Positions 26,540 through 34,646 of a DNA stretch of 64,000 nucleotides are shown here, piece after piece. How positions within the stretch are numbered: position 1 is the stretch's first letter; the number at the start of each line of letters is the position of its first letter. A program made the position numbers and the translations under genes. The stretch is taken from NCBI RefSeq assembly GCF_003390915.1, contig NZ_QMEM01000006.1, positions 1-64,000 of the forward strand, in the 5' to 3' direction. The notes beneath the pieces are model-generated. The model worked only from the letters and a program-made list of their open reading frames with translations. It was not told the origin of the DNA and searched no databases. The stretch comes from Lewinella sp. IMCC34183. GTDB lineage: Bacteria > Bacteroidota > Bacteroidia > Chitinophagales > Saprospiraceae.

Positions 26540-26594
26540 TGTCCGGCAGGTCTTAAAATCGCTTTTCTTCGGACATCCGCAAACGAACCGGACA
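26540..26594. promoter_or_regulatory. Candidate regulator sites in the rha divergent promoter region
   Basis: TGTCCGG (26540-26546) and its inverted partner CCGGACA (26588-26594) flank a third half-site TCGGACA (about 26569-26575). All lie in the 172-bp space between the rhamnose operon and the gntR-type gene. The arrangement suits an operator that controls both directions, but it has not been matched to a known consensus. Confidence 0.45.
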
Positions 26595-26644
26595 AAATCG
26601 CTGCCGGGTGTCATAAATTAAGCGAGCACTAATCCCCCCTCCTC

Positions 26645-27691
26645 ATGGAAACTACCGAACGTATCCTTATTAACGAGGAATCGCGGGTCCCCAAGTACCA
26701 GCAGATCGTCAATGGGATCATCGACAACATAGCCAACGGTCAGTTCGAGATCGACGATAAGATACCGTCCATCAACGCCCTGAGCGAGGCCTACGACCTG
26801 TCGCGCGACACCGTCGAGAAGGCCTATAACATCCTGAAGGAGCGCAACATAATCACCTCCGTAAAGGGAAAGGGCTTCTACATCACCCGCACGCAGCTGA
26901 TCGCGAAGGTCAACGTACTCTTCCTGATCAATAAGCTGAGTTCGTACAAGATGCACATTTACAATGCATTCGTACGCAGCATCGGGGGCAATGCGCACGT
27001 GGACCTGCACGTGTACCACTGTGACGAAACGCTGTTCCTGAACCTGCTCTCGCGTAACCTCAACGCCTACGATTATTACGTGATCATGCCCCACTTCAAG
27101 TCGGATGCCCTGCGTCACGTCAGCGTTACCGCGGAGGTGATGGAGGCCATCCAGCAGATCCCGGACCACAAGCGCGTTATCATGGACAACCACCTGATGG
27201 AACTCGGCGGCGACTACGGGGAGGTATATCAGGAGTTCGAGACGGACATCTACGAGGCGCTCACCGAGGGCCTGGACAAGATCCGCAAGTACAAGAAGCT
27301 CATCCTTGTCTACCCCGAAACGTCGATCTACCCCTACCCGAAGCGCATCCTGCACGGCTTCCGTCGCTTCTGCACGGAGAATAAGCTACCCTTTGAGGTC
27401 ATCGACGAGATCTACGAGGACACCATCCTGCACGCCGGCGACCTCTTTATCACCATCGTCGAATCTGACCTAGTGAATCTGGTCAAGCAACTGCGCGACA
27501 AGGAGTACAAGCTGGGTGAGGACATCGGCATCATCTCCTACAACGAAACGCCGTTGAAGGATCTCCTGGGCATCACGGTGATTTCCACCGATTTTCAGGC
27601 GATGGGGCGGTCGGCCGCCGAGCTGATCCTGGAGAAGAAGCGGGATAAGATCAAAAATCCATTCCGGTTCATCGACCGGGAGTCACTTTAG
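26645..27691 (+). CDS. GntR-family regulator with sugar-binding-type effector domain
   Basis: A 348-residue regulator. The N-terminal winged helix (residues about 15-85; VPKYQQIVNGIIDNIANGQF, LSEAYDLSRDTVEKAYNILK, GKGFYI) is classical GntR. The remainder is a LacI/periplasmic-binding-like domain (ending IGIISYNETPLKDLLGITVI and a MGRSAAELIL block), as in AraR-type fused regulators. The effector is probably rhamnose or an intermediate. Transcribed divergently from the rhamnose operon, it is the likely local regulator. Confidence 0.88.
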   Translation: METTERILINEESRVPKYQQIVNGIIDNIANGQFEIDDKIPSINALSEAYDLSRDTVEKAYNILKERNIITSVKGKGFYITRTQLIAKVNVLFLINKLSSYKMHIYNAFVRSIGGNAHVDLHVYHCDETLFLNLLSRNLNAYDYYVIMPHFKSDALRHVSVTAEVMEAIQQIPDHKRVIMDNHLMELGGDYGEVYQEFETDIYEALTEGLDKIRKYKKLILVYPETSIYPYPKRILHGFRRFCTENKLPFEVIDEIYEDTILHAGDLFITIVESDLVNLVKQLRDKEYKLGEDIGIISYNETPLKDLLGITVISTDFQAMGRSAAELILEKKRDKIKNPFRFIDRESL

Positions 27692-27796
27692 CTGTCCGCC
27701 TGCCTTGGTGAGTTTCACGTACCCTAGACGGTGTGCACCCTCATTCACGGATCCTTTTCCAACGTCACTGCACCTGCGGCAACGCGGCTAATGGGT

Positions 27797-28050
27797 AAAC
27801 ACGGAGGCTACGCTCACAGAGGACGAAGCAGAGGTAAAGGAGGGCCAACGCAGAGGAAGAAAGGCGCGCAAAGGTGCGCGGGGGTGCGTAGCGCTTCTCT
27901 CATTCGTGTAATCCAGCTTGCTGCAGGAACAATTTGTGTTGATCCGTGGACTATCTGTGTACGTCTGTAAGAAACCTGGTACGCCGCGCAGCGGCCAGGT
28001 GGTGAACACAGAGGCTGCGCTCACGGAGGGCTGCACAGAGGTGCCACGGA
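27797..28050. repeat. Degenerate purine-rich intergenic repeats
   Basis: Two imperfect copies of ACACRGAGGCTNCGCTCACR-GAGG occur at about 27799-27822 and 28006-28028, on the same strand. They are embedded in related CACAGAGG/CACGGAGN fragments and a segment reading TTGTGTTGATCCGTGGACTA (27931-27950). No ORF in the 480-bp gap between the gntR-type gene and the TonB-C gene looks real. Similar degenerate CACAGAGG-type sequence is known from intergenic DNA of several phyla with no assigned function. Confidence 0.55.
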
Positions 28051-28112
28051 GACGCGTTCACGCAACCTTTTGAGACACCCAAATACACAGCGCAGCGGCA
28101 AGTTGTATATCT

Positions 28113-28147
28113 GCGCACATCCGATGTAGGTAACATCCGATGTGCGC
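28113..28147. repeat. Palindromic repeat, CACATCSGATGTG family (copy 1)
   Basis: Two 15-bp arms (28113-28127 and 28133-28147), each containing ACATCCGATGT, form a hairpin with one central mismatch and a 5-nt loop. It sits 25 nt past the stop of the leftward TonB-C gene. Related copies occur at 39132-39168 and 39322-39350. Confidence 0.75.
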
Positions 28148-28171
28148 GGATAACAAAGAAACACCGCGGAA

Positions 28172-28633
28172 CTACTTACCCAAATCAAACTTGACAGGTA
28201 GGTTGAAGCGGGCACGGACCGGTTTACCGTTCTGCAAACCGGGTTCCCAGCGAGTGGTGGTTTGCATCAACTGGACGACGCGCAGGGCCTCTTCGCCCAG
28301 ACCGGTGCCGGGGTCGCGCTGGAGGGTTGGCTCGGAAATGGTGCCGTCCGGCTCGACGATGAAGCTGACGACGGCCATGCCCTCGGCTTCAGCCTTCTGA
28401 GCGACGGCGGGATAGGTGACGTTTTCGTAAACAAACTCTAGCATAGCCTTGTCGGCGCAGGGTTTGCGGTCCCAGCGGCTACCCTCGGTCGGACAGTCGT
28501 CGGACAGGAACATCGGCATTTCCTCGACCACGTTGTATACGCCGTCTTCATCGGGACCTTTCCGGGCTTCGGTCTTTTCCTGGGCCGACAGTGTGAAAGC
28601 AAACAAGAGGAAAAACAGGGTAAGGTATTGCAT
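28172..28633 (-). CDS. TonB C-terminal-domain protein
   Basis: A 153-residue exported protein with a signal peptide (MQYLTLFFLLFAFTLSA). A short linker carries a VEEMPMF motif. A single TonB-C domain follows (YPAVAQKAEAEGMAVVSFIV, RDPGTGLGEEALRVVQLM, RWEPGLQNGKPVRARFNLPV). It lacks the N-terminal transmembrane anchor of true TonB, so it probably acts in the periplasm or as an envelope adaptor of unknown role. I use the ATG at 28631-28633; the longer reading would translate the upstream palindrome. A broken paralogue lies 450 bp upstream. Confidence 0.82.
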   Translation of the reverse strand: MQYLTLFFLLFAFTLSAQEKTEARKGPDEDGVYNVVEEMPMFLSDDCPTEGSRWDRKPCADKAMLEFVYENVTYPAVAQKAEAEGMAVVSFIVEPDGTISEPTLQRDPGTGLGEEALRVVQLMQTTTRWEPGLQNGKPVRARFNLPVKFDLGK

Positions 28634-28709
28634 AGTGCAGGGGGTTGGTTTACCCGATAGATGCGCGTATTGGCAGGGATGGTGGGTATACGGATAGCAT
28701 TTTGCCTGG

Positions 28710-28782
28710 AGTGGCCGGTCGACTAGTCGACCGGCCACTAACGATACGTACCAGTTGCGAATAATTAACCTACAGGTAACAT
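28710..28782 (-). promoter_or_regulatory. Composite element: 30-bp palindrome plus conserved 20-mer
   Basis: Positions 28710-28739 are a perfect 30-bp palindrome beginning AGTGGCCGGTCGACT. After 23 nt comes AATTAACCTACAGGTAACAT (28763-28782). The same arrangement, with identical 23-nt spacing and an 18/20 match in the 20-mer, occurs at 48792-48894. In both cases it lies about 130-140 nt upstream of a leftward gene (the TonB-C gene here, hmgA there). Read on the minus strand, the 20-mer would be promoter-proximal and the palindrome would fall in the 5' untranslated region. Confidence 0.6.
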
Positions 28783-29080
28783 TAGTCCAGCCAGGATAGA
28801 CCCACCGTATTACTTGCCGGGCAACCGATTAGGACAGAGGAAACCGCAGCCATCAGTAGGCAGGTCGAGAAATACACTGGGTGCACCTCCCACGCGATCC
28901 TGAGCTCAGCCGGGGGGTGACTATCATGGACGGACCAAAAGCTATCAATGCGCAGATCTAATGAAGTACCTCGTAGGCGCCGCGATAGCAATTGTCGTAC
29001 TTCAATAACTTGCCTAGCGAAAACCTCACCAGTAGCTTGAATGCTAGGCAGCCGGATGTTTCATCTCCCACGCCGGGATT
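28783..29080. other. Intergenic, nothing recognised
   Basis: A 298-bp stretch between the composite element and a broken TonB-C gene. The 69-codon minus ORF at 28782-28991 shows no family features and uses atypical codons. The base composition is lower in GC than in neighbouring genes, which fits decayed DNA. Confidence 0.4.
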
Positions 29081-29395
29081 TCAGCAGCGACCTGACTTAC
29101 GCACCAGCCGGGCGATGGGCAGGACGTCCCTTCCTATACCGTAGCCGGGGTCGCGGTAACTGGCGTCTTTAAACAGGGAACCGTCTCGTTCTGCCATGAC
29201 CGATAACCCAGCCATGCCTTCCTTCGCTTCCTCAGGGTAATAGACGTTCTGGTATACGAATTCAAGCATCTTGCCGTCGGTGCGGGGCTTGTAGTCTCTC
29301 CCCCCAGATGATCCGCGACAAAGGAAAGGTACTTGGTCGGCCTTTCCGTGGACGCCATCGGCATTGGGCTGAATGTGGTTTGGGGCATGAGCGGG
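29081..29395 (-). pseudogene. TonB-C-domain paralogue, truncated at both ends
   Basis: A frame from about 29395 to 29081 reads ADGVHGKADQVPFLC, YKPRTDGKMLEFVYQNVYYP, EEAKEGMAGLSVMAERDGSL and RDPGYGIGRDVLPIARLVRK. This is clearly homologous to the central part of the protein at 28172-28633. It has no signal peptide or start in frame, and it stops after LVRKSGRC, before the RWEPGLQNGKPV part of the domain. It is probably the remnant of a tandem duplication. Confidence 0.75.
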
Positions 29396-29634
29396 CCGGT
29401 AATTGAGAAGGGGGGGTTAAGATATTAAATTCGCATAGTGCTGTCGTGTGGGTTCTCCGGCAATACGGATGAGGACGACAGGCTGGCGATCGGGCTATAG
29501 CGGACAAGATGATTTTGACGGTCAGGCGGGATAATTCAGGTGATCAGGTTTTATCCTTCGCGGTGTAACATCTTGACCGGAGCGGTAACTAAAGTAAGAG
29601 AAAGCGGCAAAGCGCCGCTCCAAATGAAGTATCC
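29396..29634. other. Intergenic region upstream of lipoprotein gene
   Basis: No coding signal is visible. A GCGGC-AAA-GCGCCGC hairpin-like sequence lies at about 29604-29618, close to the start of the next gene, and could affect its translation. Confidence 0.35.
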
Positions 29635-30609
29635 ATGAAGCTCCTCACCTACTGGTTCGTCACCCTCCTTCTTATGACCGTCGTTGCCTGTGATACCGTA
29701 CGGGTAGGCGGTGGTGGCAACACCCCGATCGATCCACCGGGGGGTACTTTTCAACTTACCGACGGCGTGGTGGTCGGGCCTGACGGCGGCACGCTTTACG
29801 TCCTTACCGTCGAACGTGCGCTGGCGGCAATCGATGGTCAGCGGGGCAACGCCCGCTGGACCCGCGATCTGCCGCTCAGACCAATCACCCTCGTGGCGGA
29901 TGGCCTTATAACCCAGTCGCTGGAACCCGGTACCGATGAACCCCTCACTCTGGTGACCGTCGCCGCCAGCGACGGCCGGGAGGTAAACCGGGCGTCCGTC
30001 ACCCTACCGCCCGACCTCACCGTCGACTACCTGCGCGACCATCCCGGCACCTTTACCCTCAGCCCGTTCGGCGGTACCGCGACACCATCGGTAGCGTGGC
30101 TTTACCGACCCCTCCCCCGGAAGGGTGCCTACGACCCGGGCGAAGAGGAGGAAATCTTCAACGGTACGTTCCGCATTACGGACGGCGGGGCCGGTTTTTT
30201 ACCCGTCTCCGCGGACGCCCCCGGCGAGCGGGCGGGTCGCTCGGTGGTTCCCCCGGCCGCCCAACGCATTGCGGGGCGGGAGGGCCAGCAATACCTGAGT
30301 CGCGACGGCCGCCACCTGCTTGTCAGCCAAAAGCGGTCCGCGGACGATCCGGCTACAGCCTACCGCTGGGAAATTTACCGCAGTGGCGAAGCGGAGCCCC
30401 TGGGTCAGCTGTCGAGCCGCATGGCCTACCTCCCCTTCTACGTACGTGACGGAATCCTCTATTTCGTAGAAGGCCCTTACCAAGACTTCCGCGAGGGCAA
30501 CACAACCACTACGCCGTACCAGCTGGTCGCGTACGACCTGCCGTCCGGGCGCCGACGCTGGACGCGCGCCCTGCAGGACCCTATCTACCGCGGTCCGCGC
30601 CCTTCGTGA
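29635..30609 (+). CDS. Lipoprotein with PQQ/WD-like propeller repeats
   Basis: A 324-residue lipoprotein: MKLLTYWFVTLLLMTVVAC with lipid Cys about 19, then a Gly-rich linker. Beta-propeller-like repeats follow (GGTLYVLTVERALAAIDGQR followed by GNARWTRDLPL, later YQLVAYDLPSGRRRWTRAL), typical of PQQ-binding-like proteins. Two blades are clear and the rest is diverged. It is followed after 32 nt by the 1320-aa VWA protein on the same strand, so the two may be co-expressed at the cell envelope. Function unknown. Confidence 0.7.
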   Translation: MKLLTYWFVTLLLMTVVACDTVRVGGGGNTPIDPPGGTFQLTDGVVVGPDGGTLYVLTVERALAAIDGQRGNARWTRDLPLRPITLVADGLITQSLEPGTDEPLTLVTVAASDGREVNRASVTLPPDLTVDYLRDHPGTFTLSPFGGTATPSVAWLYRPLPRKGAYDPGEEEEIFNGTFRITDGGAGFLPVSADAPGERAGRSVVPPAAQRIAGREGQQYLSRDGRHLLVSQKRSADDPATAYRWEIYRSGEAEPLGQLSSRMAYLPFYVRDGILYFVEGPYQDFREGNTTTTPYQLVAYDLPSGRRRWTRALQDPIYRGPRPS

Positions 30610-30641
30610 GACCCCATACCCTATCCTAAAATCTGAACGCT

Positions 30642-33600
30642 ATGCAACACGTACAAACGCGCGCCCCCGGGGCGCGGACGGCCATTCTCATGCTTACACT
30701 CACCTGCTTGCTCAGCCTTCCGCTGGCCGGTCAGTGGGTACAGCAGGGCCCTGGCCCGAGCACCAACGGTCAATCCGAAATCCCGACCGACAACCTGGTG
30801 AGTGGGGCCGTCAACTGTGTCACCCCCCACCCCACCACCGCCGCCACCGTATATATCGGCGGCGCCAACGGAGGGGTGTGGCGCTCCACCAACGCCACCG
30901 CTGCCAACCCGAGCTGGGAGTTTATCTCTTCCGACCTGCCCAGTCAGGCGATCGGAGCCCTGGAATTCGACCCCACGGACGGCAGCAATCAAACGCTCGT
31001 CGTCGGCAATGCCTTTACCAGTTCGCTGGGATCCCGCGGTGCCGGACGCCGGGGCCTGTTCCGTACCACCAGCGGCACCGGCCCCTGGACCGACATCGAT
31101 CCTTCCGGTACGCTGGGGGACGTCAACATTCTGGGGGTGGCTCCGCGCGGTAATACGATCGTCGTCGCCACCCCCAACGGGCTCTGGCGGACCACCAATG
31201 GCGGGAGCACCTGGAATCAACTCTCGGGTGCGGCGGGCAGTGGCTTACCGCCCGGTGCCACCTTCGACCTGGTGGGAGACCCCACCAGCTCAGCCGTTCT
31301 CTTTACTCACGTAGGAAGTACCGGTATTTACCGGAGTACCGACACCGGAGCCACCTGGACCAAGGTCAGCGACACGACCGTCGATGGTGCACTGTCGGGA
31401 GCAAACAATGTAGAACTCGCGGTCGGTAGCAGCAATAACCTGTTCGTAGCGGTAGTTACTGGTGGTCAGTTGGCAGGTCTGTATCGCCAGGGAAGCGTCG
31501 GCGGCAGCTGGCAAAGCCTGGACCTGCCCGCCACCACAGAAGGATGCCGTAGCCTGGGTATTCACCCCGGCGGCCAGGGCGGTCGGCACCTCTCCCTGGC
31601 CGCCGACCCCGCCGATGCGAACGTAGTGTACATCGGGGGTGATAGGCAGCCAGTCGCCAGCGTCGACGGCGGCTGCGTTCCGGCCTCGACCGTCGGCTGG
31701 CCCAATTCGATCGGCGCGAACGACTTCTCGGGCCGCCTCTTTCGGGTAGATGCCGCCCAACCCGCGGGTAGCCAAGCCGCCCCCATCACCCACAACGGTA
31801 CGGCCGGCAACACCTCTCCCCACGCCGACAGCCGCGACATGGACTTCGATGCCGCCGGAAACCTGCTCGAGGGCGATGACGGGGGCATCTATCGGCAAAA
31901 TTCCCCGGCCGACGCCACCGGCGATTGGACTGCAGCTATTGGCAACCTGAACGTATCGGAAGCGCACAGCATGGATTGGGACGCCAACGCAAACATCCTG
32001 ATCAACGGCCTGCAAGACAACGGTACTCCGCAACAAGTCACTCCCACCGACCCCCAATGGAGGAACGTATCGGGTGGCGACGGGGGCGACGTGGCAGTGG
32101 ATGATATAACAGCGGCCAGTCAGTCCACCCGCTTCTCCAGTTCTCAACGTTTGGGTGGCTTTCGCTCCCGCACCTACTCGTCCGGAAACTCCTTTCAATC
32201 GGGTTCACAAAGCTTTCCGGCCCTCGTCAATACGGCTACCGGAAACTCGATCTTTTCCGATCCACTGGTACCGGTCGGGTTCCCCTTCGTGACCCCGATC
32301 CGCATAAACGATCAAAACGGCAACCGGCTGCTCATCTCCACCGGAAACGGACTTTTCGAGTCGAACGACCAGGGCGCTACCGTCACGCGTATCCTCACCT
32401 CAGCGCTAAATACTGCTTCGGGAGATGACGTGATCGCCTACGGGGCTGCGGACAATGTGAACGTAATTTATGCGGGGCAGGGGGCCAACGTCCTGATCCG
32501 CACCACGGCCACGGGTAGTCTGAATGCAACCATGGGCTACACGGGTGGTGTAGTACAGGGTATTGTCGTAGATCCCTCGACCGCGGCGAACGCCTACGTG
32601 ATCGACCGAAACAACGTGTATGCCACCAACAACAGTGGCAGTACCTTCCCCGCCGTGACCGGCAACCTGGCTACCCTGAATCCCGGCACCCTGCATACGA
32701 TAACCTTCATCCCGAATTCCACGGGCAACCAGCTTGCCGTCGGTAGCGATAACGGGGTGTATCTCGCGGCCGGTCCTGCCTTCAATACCTGGACGCGACT
32801 GGGCACCGACCTTCCCGGCGTAATGGTCTACGACCTGGATTACAGCGCACCCGATCAGGTACTGTTGGCAGGCACGCTGGGCCGGGGTAGCTGGAGCTAC
32901 GCACTCACGGAGCGCGACCCCGTTGACGTGGCGCTCGTGATGGACCTTTCGGGAAGCATGCTGAATCCCGCCTGCAGTGGCTGCGCGACCAAACTGGACG
33001 TGCTCAAGGACGCCGCCGAGATCTTTATCCAGCTATGGAAGGGACTCGCCGTAGGGGACGACCGACTCGGGAACATCTACTTCCGTACCGACGTAGATGC
33101 CTTCACGAGCGGACCGGACGTACTCCTGCCGGTCATCGCGAACGGCGACGCACTCATCGCGGACCTGCGGGGACAGACAACCACATCGTCCAGCCTCACG
33201 GCCATGGGCGGGGGAATACAGCTCGGCGTAAATCAACTCACCGATACCGATCGGCCCCGGCACCTCATCGTGTTTACCGACGGCATCCAGAACGTCGACC
33301 CCGGAGTGTCCGACCCCGCGCTGGAGATCCGCAACGGGGAATACGGTACGGCCTCCAACATCAATCCCAGCTCGCCGGTCACGGTACTGAATTCCGGCCT
33401 TGGCATCAAGGTCCATACCGTAGGCGTAGGTGCCTCCCCCGCCTTCGCGGGCCCGCTCGCCGATATCGCCGGGGGTACCGGTGCCCTCACCAAGGTAACC
33501 ACGGCCCCCGACGAGGACCTGATCCGTTTCTACGTGGAGGAGCTGGTGGAAGTATTGCGGGACTTCAGCCCCCAGCTGATTACCTACCGCAACCTGCGGT

Positions 33601-34604
33601 ACAACGGGAAGACCGCGGAAACGGTCGACGTCAATCCCTCCACCAATAGACTGGTCTTCAAGGTGAGCTACCCGCGGGGCACCGGCCACGACATCCGGAT
33701 CTTCAAGGGTCAAACGGAGGTTACCCGGCGCGCCGTGCGGACAACCGGGGACTTCTATCAGATCTTCAGTTTTCCTTTCACTTTCCTGCGGGAACTGGAG
33801 CAGACGGAACCCGGTACGACCTGGCGTGTCCAATTAACCGGACCAGGAACTCCAACAGACGTGCAACTTGCCGTACTGGCGGATGAGAAAGACCTGGACT
33901 ACCGTCTGTTCACCAACGGACCGCACCTGCTGGCGGGAGAGCCCCTGCGGCTATTCGCCGAGCTCAGCGCGGGTGGGGAACGTTTCACCTCCGGTGTGAC
34001 GGTCCGCGCGACCGTGCTGGCACCCGCCTTCTCGCTGGGGGATTTCTTATCCGATTTCCAGGCGGGAGACGATCAGAAACTGACCTTCGAGCCAGGTACA
34101 CCGGTCGGGCAGCGCACCTTCGAGGAACTGCTGCAGGAACCAGGCTTCGATCGGCGCCTCAGACCCCGGCCCTCCGAACTGGAGCTACGTCCCCGGGACC
34201 GGGGACTGTTCACCGCGGATTTCCCGGACACGCGAACACCAGGAACGTACCGAATCGAGTACCGAATCACCGGACGCCATCCCCTGACCGGTCCCTTCGA
34301 GCGCGTAGAAACCCGTACCGTTGTCGTACGTCCCGCGCAAATCGACCCGGGGGCTTCCGATATCAGTGCGGTACGCACCCGCGCGGGCTGGACGTGGCGG
34401 ATACGTCCCGTCGACCGGCTGGGTAACCGCTACGGACCGGATTACCTGGAGCGTTTGACGGTGGAAGTATCCGGGGGTGAAATAACGGACCGCCGTGAAT
34501 TCCTCAACGGAACCTACGAGATCGACGTACGGGGCGATAATCCGAAACTCAAAGTGACCCTCGGAGAAGACGAATGGTTTAGCGGGCCGCTAGAAGAGGG
34601 ATGA
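30642..34604 (+). CDS. Large secreted protein: BNR-type propeller plus von Willebrand A domain
   Basis: A protein of 1320 residues with a signal peptide (about 1-30). Residues about 35-750 hold BNR/sortilin-like repeats (VYIGGANGGVWRSTNA, GLWRTTNGGSTWNQL, GIYRSTDTGATWTKV, LFESNDQGATVTRIL). Residues about 760-960 hold a VWA domain with an intact MIDAS start (DVALVMDLSGSM) and TDRPRHLIVFTDGIQN. Residues about 960-1320 are Ig-like or DUF-type beta domains (LLAGEPLRLFAEL, GTYRIEYRITGRHPLTGPFE). There is no T9SS sorting domain at the end, so the export route after Sec is unclear. It probably mediates adhesion or binding, by family. Confidence 0.82.
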   Translation: MQHVQTRAPGARTAILMLTLTCLLSLPLAGQWVQQGPGPSTNGQSEIPTDNLVSGAVNCVTPHPTTAATVYIGGANGGVWRSTNATAANPSWEFISSDLPSQAIGALEFDPTDGSNQTLVVGNAFTSSLGSRGAGRRGLFRTTSGTGPWTDIDPSGTLGDVNILGVAPRGNTIVVATPNGLWRTTNGGSTWNQLSGAAGSGLPPGATFDLVGDPTSSAVLFTHVGSTGIYRSTDTGATWTKVSDTTVDGALSGANNVELAVGSSNNLFVAVVTGGQLAGLYRQGSVGGSWQSLDLPATTEGCRSLGIHPGGQGGRHLSLAADPADANVVYIGGDRQPVASVDGGCVPASTVGWPNSIGANDFSGRLFRVDAAQPAGSQAAPITHNGTAGNTSPHADSRDMDFDAAGNLLEGDDGGIYRQNSPADATGDWTAAIGNLNVSEAHSMDWDANANILINGLQDNGTPQQVTPTDPQWRNVSGGDGGDVAVDDITAASQSTRFSSSQRLGGFRSRTYSSGNSFQSGSQSFPALVNTATGNSIFSDPLVPVGFPFVTPIRINDQNGNRLLISTGNGLFESNDQGATVTRILTSALNTASGDDVIAYGAADNVNVIYAGQGANVLIRTTATGSLNATMGYTGGVVQGIVVDPSTAANAYVIDRNNVYATNNSGSTFPAVTGNLATLNPGTLHTITFIPNSTGNQLAVGSDNGVYLAAGPAFNTWTRLGTDLPGVMVYDLDYSAPDQVLLAGTLGRGSWSYALTERDPVDVALVMDLSGSMLNPACSGCATKLDVLKDAAEIFIQLWKGLAVGDDRLGNIYFRTDVDAFTSGPDVLLPVIANGDALIADLRGQTTTSSSLTAMGGGIQLGVNQLTDTDRPRHLIVFTDGIQNVDPGVSDPALEIRNGEYGTASNINPSSPVTVLNSGLGIKVHTVGVGASPAFAGPLADIAGGTGALTKVTTAPDEDLIRFYVEELVEVLRDFSPQLITYRNLRYNGKTAETVDVNPSTNRLVFKVSYPRGTGHDIRIFKGQTEVTRRAVRTTGDFYQIFSFPFTFLRELEQTEPGTTWRVQLTGPGTPTDVQLAVLADEKDLDYRLFTNGPHLLAGEPLRLFAELSAGGERFTSGVTVRATVLAPAFSLGDFLSDFQAGDDQKLTFEPGTPVGQRTFEELLQEPGFDRRLRPRPSELELRPRDRGLFTADFPDTRTPGTYRIEYRITGRHPLTGPFERVETRTVVVRPAQIDPGASDISAVRTRAGWTWRIRPVDRLGNRYGPDYLERLTVEVSGGEITDRREFLNGTYEIDVRGDNPKLKVTLGEDEWFSGPLEEG

Positions 34605-34635
34605 GCGTGCCGTAAGCGGGGAACGGACCGTCGCG

Positions 34636-34643
34636 TATCTTGC
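34636..34643 (+). promoter_or_regulatory. Near-consensus -7 box TATCTTGC of the beta-lactamase gene
   Basis: TATCTTGC is one of several TAYCTT-type boxes in this window. It ends only 3 nt before the start codon at 34647, so the mRNA would be leaderless or nearly so. The match to TAnnTTTG is imperfect at the last two positions. Confidence 0.4.
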
Positions 34644-34646
34644 GTC

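Noticed and set aside
27797-28050. CRISPR array
   Set aside because: Repeats are imperfect and only two long copies occur, without regular spacers or cas genes.
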